Source: JAXDLH01 sp034666705 (GTDB lineage Bacteria; Chloroflexota; UBA6077; SHYK01). From it: DNA of 29,072 nt. Below the pieces are notes generated by a model. The model saw only the letters and a list, made by a program, of their open reading frames with translations. It made no database searches and had not been told where the DNA came from. The stretch spans positions 1 through 29,072 of the forward strand of contig JAXDLH010000119.1 in NCBI GenBank assembly GCA_034666705.1. The letters run 5' to 3'. A program made the translations under genes and the position numbers. Of the stretch, positions 15,585-23,059 are shown piece by piece; positions within the stretch are counted from its first letter, which is position 1, and each line of letters starts with the position of its first letter.

Positions 15585-16664
15585 CTACTTCCCCTTGCCG
15601 CCTACTGGCACGGTTGGGGCGAACACGAGAATCCGCTTGTTGACGAGATCGGGAGTAAAGATTTCCCCAGTCACCCAGTTGCCGGCGAGATTGTGCGCGC
15701 CGAAGGCCGGCAGGCTCTGGTACACCTGGTTCGTATTCGCGTCCCCGAGGTTGAGCCGGAACGAGCCTTCACTGTCGGGATCGGGCACGATCCAGGCGTA
15801 CACGCCGATGGTCGGCACGCTACCTGCCTCGTCGCCGCCGGCGCCAGCGATACGCGCCACCACGTTGCCCGACTGAATGTCCACGACGCAGCCGCTGGCC
15901 GTGACGACGCGGCCGTCGATCCCTTGCACGAGGCCCGTTGGTCGGCAATCACCAACCGGAATGCGCCGCTCGATCGAGCGCGACGCCTGATTGATGACGT
16001 CGATCTCGCCACCCGGGTTCTCGGTCGTGGCGGGAACCGCGAAGTAGAATCGCCCGCCCGGCGCGACGACTGGCTGTTCCAGCCCGCCTGGAGCGTTCGA
16101 GTAGTCGATCTTGCCCAGGATCTGCAACGGATGGATCTTGATCAGCGTGACGAAGTTCTTGCCCTCGTCTTCGCGATCGTTCGCCACCATCACGGTATCA
16201 GTCGATGGATCGTACGCGAGCTCGTCCGCCCGATGGGTTCCGCCGGTGGAGATGCTCTGCACGTCACCGCTGAACATGTTCACCAACTTCAGCGAGCTAT
16301 TGCCGTCGGCGCCGACCGCCTCGACCGGGCTCACCTGTGCGACGCCGTTGGGCCCACCGTCGGCAGTCGCGAGGCGGCCGGCAAAGTTGCCCTGGCCCGC
16401 AGCACGGACGAACGTATAGCTGTTCGTATCGATCACTTCGACCGCGTTGCCGGTCCGGTCGCCGATGACCATCGTATGGCTCGCCGGATCGACCCAGCTG
16501 ATGTCGGTACTGATGTTCTCGAGATTCGCCCACACGGGCATAGCGATCGTCGTCTTCAGATAGTAGGTCGGCGCCGCAGGCGCCTGCGCGTTGGCAACCG
16601 GGGCTGCAAACGCGAGCGCAGTCGCGAGGGTCAACGCCAGGAAAGCAATTCGCCGGTGTCCCAT
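15585..16664 (-). CDS. Exported beta-propeller protein of unknown function
   Basis: The protein has 359 residues. The ATG at 16664 follows AAGGAGGGAG at ideal spacing. Residues 1-28 form a classic signal peptide: MGHRR, a hydrophobic core, and cleavage after ANA or AQA at 26-28. The mature part contains YncE/SMP-30-like propeller blades, recognisable as repeated strands such as DPASHTMVIGDRTGNAVEVI (59-78), DPSTDTVMVANDRED (152-166) and APGGRFYFAVP (201-211). Cys240 and Cys259 are close together and could form a disulfide outside the cell. It has no lipobox, sortase signal or membrane anchor, so it is probably secreted. Propellers of this kind bind ligands or partners, or act as lactonases or quinoproteins, but no catalytic motif is identified. 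It follows the amidohydrolase pair by 108 bases with its own possible promoter. Confidence 0.8.
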   Translation of the reverse strand: MGHRRIAFLALTLATALAFAAPVANAQAPAAPTYYLKTTIAMPVWANLENISTDISWVDPASHTMVIGDRTGNAVEVIDTNSYTFVRAAGQGNFAGRLATADGGPNGVAQVSPVEAVGADGNSSLKLVNMFSGDVQSISTGGTHRADELAYDPSTDTVMVANDREDEGKNFVTLIKIHPLQILGKIDYSNAPGGLEQPVVAPGGRFYFAVPATTENPGGEIDVINQASRSIERRIPVGDCRPTGLVQGIDGRVVTASGCVVDIQSGNVVARIAGAGGDEAGSVPTIGVYAWIVPDPDSEGSFRLNLGDANTNQVYQSLPAFGAHNLAGNWVTGEIFTPDLVNKRILVFAPTVPVGGKGK

Positions 16665-16708
16665 GGCTCCCTCCTTACCTCACCGGATCTCGGTCCGGTC
16701 CGCTTGGC

Positions 16709-16717
16709 AGTCTAGCA
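16709..16717 (-). promoter_or_regulatory. Possible extended -10 promoter for the propeller gene
   Basis: On the minus strand TGC precedes TAGACT (plus 16709-16714). A perfect TTGACA lies only seven bases upstream (plus 16722-16727), too close to act as its -35 box, so only the extended -10 is proposed. Confidence 0.3.
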
Positions 16718-16772
16718 GTGCTGTCAAGTTAGCGCGCGACCGCGTGTGGTCTGCTGGTCCCGAGGACCCCTC

Positions 16773-17939
16773 CTATGGCTCGCCGAAGAAGCTGACCGGG
16801 TTGTCCCAGAGCAGCTTGCGCCGCTGCTCATCACTCAAGCTGTGCCAACCAACCGGAATACCCGCCGACTCGGGGAACCGCGACTCGGAGTGCGGGTAGT
16901 CCGAGCCGAACATCAGCACGTGGTCGCCGAGATCGTCGGTCACCATCTTCACCATCGACTCGCCCTCGTGGAGGACGGTGGCGGCGAAGAAGCGCCCGCC
17001 GGTCATGTATTCGCTGAGCTTGTACTCGAGGTTCTCCGCTACGTAGCCCATGTAGACCGCTTGGTCGTCCATGCGCCGCGCCCAGAACGGCAGCCAGCCG
17101 AAGCCCGACTCCAGAATGCCATAGCGGATGTACGGGAAGCGGTCCAACATCCCGCTGCCGAACACCGCAGCGACCGCGCGCATGGCGTTCCATGGATGAC
17201 CGGCCAGCCGCCCCATGAAGGGGTTGTCCCACAGATCGCGGTACCCGGGATACCCCGCCGCGAAGCTGTGGTGGATAACCGCCATGTTGTGCTCCTGGGC
17301 AGCAGCCCAGATCGGGTTCAGATCCGGGTGGTCCAGCGGATAGTCGAGGGGCAGCTTCGGGTGCACCGCCACGGCCCACGGGGACGACCCCCAGGCGTGG
17401 ATCTCCTCCACCGATGCCTCGATGTGTACGGGCGTTACGGTGAGACATGACTTCAGACGATGCGGCGCCGCGCTGCAGAAATGGTCGAGATAACGATGCT
17501 CCGCCCGGATGAACTCCATCTCCAGCTCAGGGTCCGGATGGCCCGCCCCGCCCGTATGCACGATGAAATGGCAGTCGGTGCCCTCCTCATCCATATCCTT
17601 GAGGCGCAGCTCGGGGGCGAAGTCGCCGCCGCCATGGGTCGGGAACCGGCTGCCCATGAAGGTCTGGAAGTCACGCTCGTCGCCCTCTTTGTGGGCCGCC
17701 TCGCCGAGCCGCCGCGGCGGAGCACTGCCCCAACCGGTGCCGCCGGGCCGGCGGAACCGGTACCAGTGCCGATACGGCTCCTCGCGCACCTCGCCGGCCA
17801 TGCCGACCTTGATCGGCACGCGGTGCTCCTCCAGGTCGGGAATCGCATCCAGCAGCTTCTGGGACAGGAATGGACGGAGCGACTCCGCCGAAGGGCGGAT
17901 GTGCGTATCCGCATCGAAGATCTTGTAACCGTCTCTCAC
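16773..17939 (-). CDS. Amidohydrolase family 2 protein, second gene of a tandem pair
   Basis: The protein has 388 residues. It starts at GTG (17939, MRDGYKIFDADTH) with AGGAG eight bases upstream. The metal-site pattern is Asp9/Asp11/His13 in FDADTH, His223-His224 in VIHHSFAAGYPGYRDL, His248 in the AGHPW segment and Asp347 in FGSDYPHSE. It is closely related to the next gene upstream (17970-19133): both begin MRDGY, share WLPFWARRMDDQAVYMGYV and end in FFGEP or CFGEP, so they arose by tandem duplication. The family includes decarboxylases and hydrolases of carboxymuconate and hydroxybenzoate compounds. The pair is separated by only 30 bases and is surely one transcript. Members may form mixed oligomers or differ in substrate. 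Confidence 0.85.
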   Translation of the reverse strand: MRDGYKIFDADTHIRPSAESLRPFLSQKLLDAIPDLEEHRVPIKVGMAGEVREEPYRHWYRFRRPGGTGWGSAPPRRLGEAAHKEGDERDFQTFMGSRFPTHGGGDFAPELRLKDMDEEGTDCHFIVHTGGAGHPDPELEMEFIRAEHRYLDHFCSAAPHRLKSCLTVTPVHIEASVEEIHAWGSSPWAVAVHPKLPLDYPLDHPDLNPIWAAAQEHNMAVIHHSFAAGYPGYRDLWDNPFMGRLAGHPWNAMRAVAAVFGSGMLDRFPYIRYGILESGFGWLPFWARRMDDQAVYMGYVAENLEYKLSEYMTGGRFFAATVLHEGESMVKMVTDDLGDHVLMFGSDYPHSESRFPESAGIPVGWHSLSDEQRRKLLWDNPVSFFGEP

Positions 17940-17969
17940 CTGCGCGTCTCCTCGTTTCTTGTTACGGCG

Positions 17970-19133
17970 TTATGGCTCGCCGAAGCAGCGAACCGGATTG
18001 TCCCACATGAGTTTCTGCATATGCTCGGGGGTGATGCTCTTCCAGCCCAGTACCTTGTCCACCGAGTCCGGGAAACGCGACTCGGCGTGCGGATAGTCGG
18101 AGCCGAACATGAGCACGTGATCGCCGAAATCGTCCGCAACCATACGCACCATATCCTCGCCCTCGTGGATCACGATCGCGGCGAAGAAGCGGCCGAGCGT
18201 GAAGTACTCACTCAGCTTGTGCTGCAGATGCTCATTTACGTAGCCCATGTACACCGCCTGGTCGTCCATGCGCCGCGCCCAGAACGGCAGCCAGCCAAAG
18301 CCGCTTTCGAGAATCGCGAAGCGGATATTGGGGTACCGATCCATGACGCCGGCGCCGAAGAACGCTGCGACAGCACGCATCGCCGCCCACGGATGGGAGC
18401 CGAGCCGCCCAAGGAACGGGTTGTCCCACAGGTCGCGGTAGCCAGGATATCCCGACGCAAAGCTGTGGTGCACAATGGTCAGCCCAGCATCGTTCGCGGC
18501 CTGCCAGACTGGCTCGAGGTCCGGGTGGTCGAGCGGATAGTCCAGCGGCAGGTGCGGCTGCACGCCCACGGCCCAGGTCGAATCCGACCACCGTTTGATC
18601 TCGGCGACCGAGGCATCGAGCGAGCGCGGCGTGACGGCGATCAACGACTTGAGACGATGCGGATACTTGCCGCATGTGTCGTTGAGCCAGCGGTTATTGG
18701 CGCGGATGAACTCCATCTCGACCCAGGGGTCCTCCGCACCGTTGGCCCCATTGGGGACCATCATATGGACGTCGACGCCCTCCTCGTCCATGTCGCGCAC
18801 TCGCACGTCGACGTCCCAGTCGGCGCCGCCCTGGGTGGGAAACCGGCTCCCCATAAAGGTCTGGAAGTCACGATCCGACTCGCGCGTCTCAGCCTCACCT
18901 AGATAGCGAGGTTTGCCATTGCCCCAGCCGCCGCGGCCTTGGCCGCCCAGACGATACATGTGGCGGTAAGGCGGCTCCAGCTTCTCGCCGGCCCAGCCGG
19001 TTTTGAACTCGACTTTGCGTTGCTCCAGGTCCGGCACCCGAGCCCGCAGCTCGGGCCCGAGGTACGGATCGAGGGTCTCGGCCATCGGCGTGACGTGCGT
19101 GTCGCAGTCGAAAACTCGGTATCCGTCGCGCAT
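17970..19133 (-). CDS. Amidohydrolase family 2 protein, first gene of a tandem pair
   Basis: The protein has 387 residues. The ATG at 19133 is preceded by GGGGAG five bases upstream. The family pattern is intact: FDCDTHVTP (Asp9, Asp11, His13), VHHSFASGYPGYRDLWDNP with tandem His, SHPWAAMRAVAAFFGAGVMD, and the metal Asp in FGSDYPHAESRFP. Compared with its sister, it has Cys10 in place of Ala in the first motif and a different loop after residue 120 (VDVHMMVPNGANGAEDP instead of TDCHFIVHTGGAGHPDP), which lies near the expected active-site mouth and could change substrate range. It is driven by a near-consensus promoter at 19179-19207. Reaction is probably a metal-dependent decarboxylation or hydrolysis in the cytoplasm; substrate is unknown. 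Confidence 0.85.
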   Translation of the reverse strand: MRDGYRVFDCDTHVTPMAETLDPYLGPELRARVPDLEQRKVEFKTGWAGEKLEPPYRHMYRLGGQGRGGWGNGKPRYLGEAETRESDRDFQTFMGSRFPTQGGADWDVDVRVRDMDEEGVDVHMMVPNGANGAEDPWVEMEFIRANNRWLNDTCGKYPHRLKSLIAVTPRSLDASVAEIKRWSDSTWAVGVQPHLPLDYPLDHPDLEPVWQAANDAGLTIVHHSFASGYPGYRDLWDNPFLGRLGSHPWAAMRAVAAFFGAGVMDRYPNIRFAILESGFGWLPFWARRMDDQAVYMGYVNEHLQHKLSEYFTLGRFFAAIVIHEGEDMVRMVADDFGDHVLMFGSDYPHAESRFPDSVDKVLGWKSITPEHMQKLMWDNPVRCFGEP

Positions 19134-19178
19134 GAATGCTCCCCGACCTGCTCAGCTCGATGGCCTTCTCGTGCTCCG

Positions 19179-19207
19179 ATGGTATGGGCAACACCCGGCA
19201 GTGTCAA
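19179..19207 (-). promoter_or_regulatory. Near-consensus sigma-70 promoter for the amidohydrolase pair
   Basis: On the minus strand a perfect TTGACA (plus 19202-19207) and TACCAT (plus 19179-19184, four of six) are separated by 17 bases. Transcription would start near 19172, about 39 bases before the ATG at 19133. Confidence 0.6.
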
Positions 19208-19223
19208 TTGCGCGGGCGACCAA

Positions 19224-20177
19224 CTATTCTGGGTTGCCGGCCCGCAGCCATGCGACATAGTCTGGAATCGCCTTCTCTACCTGGAACCGCGGCTCGTAGC
19301 CCGTATCCGTGTGGGCTCGCATGATGTCGGCGTACGCGTGGCCTCGGAAACTGGGGCTGTTTCCTTCCTTGAGGAAGTCAGTCGTGAACTCAGGAAAGAC
19401 GCTCCGGACCGCGGCGGCGAGCTCGCGGTTCGTGGTGGCCCGGCCCGAGCCGACGTTGTAACAACTGTTCGGCAGCGACTCCGCGGTCATGAGGCGCGCG
19501 ATCCCTTCCGCGCAGTCCTTGACATACGTCATGTCGCCGCTATCCTCGGCGTACGTGTCGCCCCGCAGCGAAGGCGGCGTCCCCTGGACCGCCGCGTGGA
19601 CGAGCCGACTGGGCAGGTTGGACATCGAATGGTAGAGCGGGCCGTAGATCCCGGCGATGCGGAGCATGACGACGTCGAGCCCGGTTCGCCCTGCGTAGTA
19701 CGAGCCGATCAGCTCGAAGCTCTTCTTCCAGGTCGCCGTTGCGCCGGCGGGGCCGGGGACGTTCATGGCGAGCGGCATGTCTTCGCGCATGGGCCCATCC
19801 GCACGCACACCCATATACACGGTGTTGGAGCTGGCGAGACCGACACGCTTCACGCCGAGCTGCCGCCCCGCTTCGAGCACGTTGAGCAGGCCGTTCATAT
19901 TGACCTTGAAGTCGTCCTCGGGACTGAGCGCGTTCAAGGCCGGTACCGCCAGGTGGACGATCCCTGTCACCTGGTGCTTCGCACCGATCTCGAGCAGCCG
20001 GTCGCGATCGGTCACGTCGAGCTGCTCGATAGAGGCGCGCTTGCCCAGTTCCGTCTTGATGAAGGCCGGCTCGCGCGCGACGCGGTACTGAGTGAGGACC
20101 ACGTCCTCGCCCAGACCGAGCAGGGCTCGGGCCGTATGGAGCCCAATGAACCCCAGGCCACCGGTAATCAGCATCAT
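19224..20177 (-). CDS. NAD(P)-dependent epimerase/dehydratase family protein (extended SDR), atypical active site
   Basis: The protein has 317 residues. The ATG at 20177 follows GGGAGG eight bases upstream; a second ATG is the next codon. The N-terminal Rossmann motif is GGLGFIG (6-12), and other extended-SDR landmarks are Asp54 (LDVTD), VHLAV (74-78), SSNTVYMG (116-123) and LRIAGIYGP (172-180). The catalytic YxxxK motif is not recognisable. Where it should occur the sequence is GATATWKKSFEL, with Lys151/Lys152 but Thr or Ala where Tyr is expected. The family modifies nucleotide sugars or reduces other carbonyl compounds; without Tyr the usual proton transfer must be supplied by another residue or be lost. 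It has its own promoter at 20242-20270 and lies between the alginate lyase gene and the amidohydrolase pair. Confidence 0.8.
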   Translation of the reverse strand: MMLITGGLGFIGLHTARALLGLGEDVVLTQYRVAREPAFIKTELGKRASIEQLDVTDRDRLLEIGAKHQVTGIVHLAVPALNALSPEDDFKVNMNGLLNVLEAGRQLGVKRVGLASSNTVYMGVRADGPMREDMPLAMNVPGPAGATATWKKSFELIGSYYAGRTGLDVVMLRIAGIYGPLYHSMSNLPSRLVHAAVQGTPPSLRGDTYAEDSGDMTYVKDCAEGIARLMTAESLPNSCYNVGSGRATTNRELAAAVRSVFPEFTTDFLKEGNSPSFRGHAYADIMRAHTDTGYEPRFQVEKAIPDYVAWLRAGNPE

Positions 20178-20241
20178 GCTGCGTCCCTCCCAAATGCGTG
20201 ATCTTCATCGTTCCACCGTGCCCATACGAACGTGCGCCGCC

Positions 20242-20270
20242 ACTCTACCCGGCCACCCCGCGGATTTCAA
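20242..20270 (-). promoter_or_regulatory. Sigma-70-type promoter for the epimerase gene
   Basis: On the minus strand TTGAAA (plus 20265-20270, five of six) and TAGAGT (plus 20242-20247, four of six) are separated by 17 bases. This gives a leader of about 58 bases before the ATG at 20177. Confidence 0.55.
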
Positions 20271-20298
20271 ATGCCCCGGACACCGCAGCCGCATGCGC

Positions 20299-21585
20299 CT
20301 AGAGGGTCCACGCCCCCAGGCGCAGCTCGAGCTGCGTCAGCGCATCAGCGCCGCTGGCGACCTGGACGAGTCGAGCACCGTAGGGCCCATCCGGGAAGGT
20401 GCTGGCGGCATGCGCGAGGAGCGGCCCAAGCTCCGTGACCGGGTTGAACGGCGTCACGTCGCGGCCGACTAACGACGGGTCGCCGTCGAGTGCCGGGAGC
20501 AGATAGTCCATTGCGGCGCGAAGGAGTGGCCCCTCCGCATCGCCGCGCGCGTGCCAGAGGTCGACGCCCACCCGGTCCCCGAGGCTCGCGAGGATCTGCA
20601 ACGCCTGGAGGTTGAAGGCGCTGTAGTGGAGCGGTCGCGTCCGCGCTAGCTCGAGCGGCTGTGAGCCATCCGGGGTGATCTGCGCCGCGATGCGCGCGGG
20701 CGCGCTCGTCGTGAGCATCTGGCGCGCCAGCTCCAGGTTGCCGGTGGCGATTGCCAAGCCCGCCACCTGCGCGTCGTACCAGTTGCCATGGTTGTTCGCC
20801 TCACGCGCCTCGAGCTTCCCGTTGGGGCTCTCCTGCAACCACGTCAGCAGGTCGGCCATCCACGATTGCAGCCCGGCCTGGTCGGCAATCGTCCAGGAGC
20901 TCGATCCGGCGAGAAGCGAAGCCGCATCGGCCACGCGGAGGAATTCGCGACTATCGATGATCCCGATGCCTCGGACTCGCGAGTTGCCCGGGATGATCTG
21001 CGAGTAGGTCATATTCGGGTTCATGCGCGAGGCAGGATCCAGAAACCAGCCGCGCAGCAGATCGGCAGCCTTTACCCCATATCGATCGTCGCCGGTCAGG
21101 TAGTAGGCCAGGCTAAGCGTGCTGACCGAGCGCACCATGTCGCCGAGCCGTGCCGCGTCGTAGCGGCTGCGATCGGTCGACTCCGGATTGACCCGTCCAT
21201 CCCGCTGCACGTACGGCAGCCCATCGGGCGTATTAGGATTCGGCCAGTAGTAGATGCTGAGGCTCAGGTAGTCGTGCGGGTCGCCAGACGGAGCCGGGCT
21301 CTGCCGGTCAGTGACCGACAACGGACCAACCAGGAGCCCGCGGTCGGCGCGGCTGCGCAGTTGATTGAGCGCCGGTTGCAGCTCCGGCGCGCCGCCAAGC
21401 GCCTGGCACCTGACTTCAGCCAACGCGCGCGGGTCGAACTCGAGCACACTCGGGAGGCTCGCGGGGTCGCAGGGGGTCTGGTCCTGCTGCGGCACGGCGG
21501 CCGCGGGCCCAGAGGCCCCAACCGAAACGGGGAGCAGCAGCACAACACACCCAAGGAGCGCCGACCATAGCCGGCCCTTGGACAT
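20299..21585 (-). CDS. Exported alginate lyase family protein (PL5-type)
   Basis: The protein has 428 residues if it starts at the ATG at 21585 (MSKGRLWSALLGCVVLLLP), which gives a clean signal peptide; an in-frame GTG at 21600 is possible but adds only five residues. The mature part has the (alpha/alpha) toroid lyase motifs: DYLSLSIYYWPNP near residues 105-117, NNHGNWYDAQ at about 264-273 with the catalytic-type Asn265-His266, and RTRPLHYSAFNLQ with His320-Tyr321. PL5 enzymes cut alginate by beta-elimination; related proteins act on other uronate polymers. It lies 19 bases after gcvPB on the same strand, so it may be read from the glycine cleavage transcript, an odd partnership. No other polysaccharide-use gene is nearby except the epimerase. 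Exact polymer is unknown. Confidence 0.8.
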   Translation of the reverse strand: MSKGRLWSALLGCVVLLLPVSVGASGPAAAVPQQDQTPCDPASLPSVLEFDPRALAEVRCQALGGAPELQPALNQLRSRADRGLLVGPLSVTDRQSPAPSGDPHDYLSLSIYYWPNPNTPDGLPYVQRDGRVNPESTDRSRYDAARLGDMVRSVSTLSLAYYLTGDDRYGVKAADLLRGWFLDPASRMNPNMTYSQIIPGNSRVRGIGIIDSREFLRVADAASLLAGSSSWTIADQAGLQSWMADLLTWLQESPNGKLEAREANNHGNWYDAQVAGLAIATGNLELARQMLTTSAPARIAAQITPDGSQPLELARTRPLHYSAFNLQALQILASLGDRVGVDLWHARGDAEGPLLRAAMDYLLPALDGDPSLVGRDVTPFNPVTELGPLLAHAASTFPDGPYGARLVQVASGADALTQLELRLGAWTL

Positions 21586-21604
21586 GCAGCCTGGCCTCAC
21601 GACG

Positions 21605-23059
21605 TTACCAGTGCAGGATTGGGTTACGGGCGGCGGTGGCCTCGTCGAGCCGGCCGACGGGCGTCGTGGTCGGCGCGGCGTGCAGCAGCTCCGGGTCGCG
21701 GCGCGCCTCGGCCGCGATCGCCAGCATCGCGTCGACGAAGGCGTCGAGCGTCGCCTTCGTCTCGGTCTCCGTCGGCTCGACCATCATCGCCTCGGGCACG
21801 ATCAGCGGGAAGTAGATCGTCGGCGCGTGGAATCCATAGTCGAGCAGGCGCTTCGCCACGTCGAGCGTGCGGACGTGGGCGCCTTCGACCGACGCGCCGT
21901 CAGCTCGCAGGCCCGCGAACACGACCTCGTGCATCGAGGAGCGATCGTAGGGCAGCCGATAGGCGTCGGCCAGACGCGCGCGCAAGTAGTTGGCGTTGAG
22001 CACCGCGGCCTCGCTGACCTCGCGCAGGCCCGCGCTGCCGACCATCCGGATGTAGGTGTAGGCGCGGACGAGCATGCCGAAGTGACCGTGGAACGCATGC
22101 AGCCGACCGATTGAGGCCGGGCGCACCTCATCCAGCGTGAAGGCGCCATCCGTGTGGCGCGTCGCCACCGGGGTCGGGAGGAACGGGGCGAGCGCCTCAG
22201 TCGCACAGATCGCCGCCGAGCCGGGGCCACCGCCGCCGTGCGGCGTGGTGAACGTCTTGTGCAGGTTCATGTGCATGACGTCGAGCCCAAAGTCGCGCGG
22301 GCGCGCCACGCCGAGCAGCGCGTTCAGATTTGCGCCGTCTCCGAATACCAGCCCGCCGGCCTGGTGCACCAGGCTCGTGACCTCGAGCATCGCCTCGTCG
22401 AAGAGGCCCAAGGTGCTCGGCGCCGTAATCATCAGGCCGGCCACGTCGTCGTCGAGCAGATCGCGCAGCGCGGCGAGGTCGACGTTGCCGCGCGCGTCAG
22501 AGCGCAACGCCACCACCTGGTAGCCAACCATGGCTGCCGTGGCGGGGTTTGTGCCGTGCGCCGAGTCCGGGATCAGCACGCGACGACGGCGTGATCCTTC
22601 ACCCCGGGCTTCATGTGCCGCGCGAATCATGAGCAGGCCGGACAGCTCGCCCTGCGCCCCGGCGGCCGGCGCGAGGCTCACCGCGTCGAAGCCGCTGATC
22701 GCGGCCAGCAGCCGCTGTAGCTCGTAGGTCAGCTGAATCGCGCCCTGAGTCAGCGCCTCAGGCTCGAGCGGGTGAATGTTGCGGAAGCCCGGCAGCGACG
22801 CCATCGCATCGTTGACCTTCGGGTTGTACTTCATGGTGCAGGAGCCGAGCGGATAGAACGTCGTGTCGATTGACACGTTGAGCCGCGAGACGCGCGTGTA
22901 GTGCCGCACGACCTCCGGCTCACCAACCTGCGGCAGCGGCAGCGCGGTCCGCAGCAGGCTAACCGGGATATCCGACTTGACCGCCGGTAGGTCGGGCTTC
23001 GGGACGACGACGGTCGGCCGGCCCGGAACGGAGAGCTCGGAGAGCAGCGCCTCGGTCAT
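21605..23059 (-). CDS. gcvPB: Glycine dehydrogenase (decarboxylating) subunit 2, P-protein
   Basis: The protein has 484 residues, starting at the ATG at 23059 (MTEALLSELSVPGRPT) with GGAG upstream. It overlaps the end of gcvPA by four bases (ATGA), so translation is coupled. The PLP-binding lysine is Lys268 in MHMNLHKTFTTPHGGGG. Other family segments are FYPLGSCTMKYNPK, DSAHGTNPATAAM and PSTLGLFDE. With subunit 1 it forms the split P-protein that decarboxylates glycine and passes the aminomethyl group to the lipoyl arm of GcvH. Length and motifs are normal for the two-subunit form found in many Gram-positive and Chloroflexota bacteria. It is in the order gcvT-gcvH-gcvPA-gcvPB. Assignment is firm. 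Confidence 0.97.
   Translation of the reverse strand: MTEALLSELSVPGRPTVVVPKPDLPAVKSDIPVSLLRTALPLPQVGEPEVVRHYTRVSRLNVSIDTTFYPLGSCTMKYNPKVNDAMASLPGFRNIHPLEPEALTQGAIQLTYELQRLLAAISGFDAVSLAPAAGAQGELSGLLMIRAAHEARGEGSRRRRVLIPDSAHGTNPATAAMVGYQVVALRSDARGNVDLAALRDLLDDDVAGLMITAPSTLGLFDEAMLEVTSLVHQAGGLVFGDGANLNALLGVARPRDFGLDVMHMNLHKTFTTPHGGGGPGSAAICATEALAPFLPTPVATRHTDGAFTLDEVRPASIGRLHAFHGHFGMLVRAYTYIRMVGSAGLREVSEAAVLNANYLRARLADAYRLPYDRSSMHEVVFAGLRADGASVEGAHVRTLDVAKRLLDYGFHAPTIYFPLIVPEAMMVEPTETETKATLDAFVDAMLAIAAEARRDPELLHAAPTTTPVGRLDEATAARNPILHW

Noticed and set aside
16722..16727. Perfect TTGACA on the minus strand upstream of the propeller gene
   Set aside because: No acceptable -10 box occurs 16-18 bases downstream; the only good -10-like element is seven bases away. 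It is not called as a -35 box.
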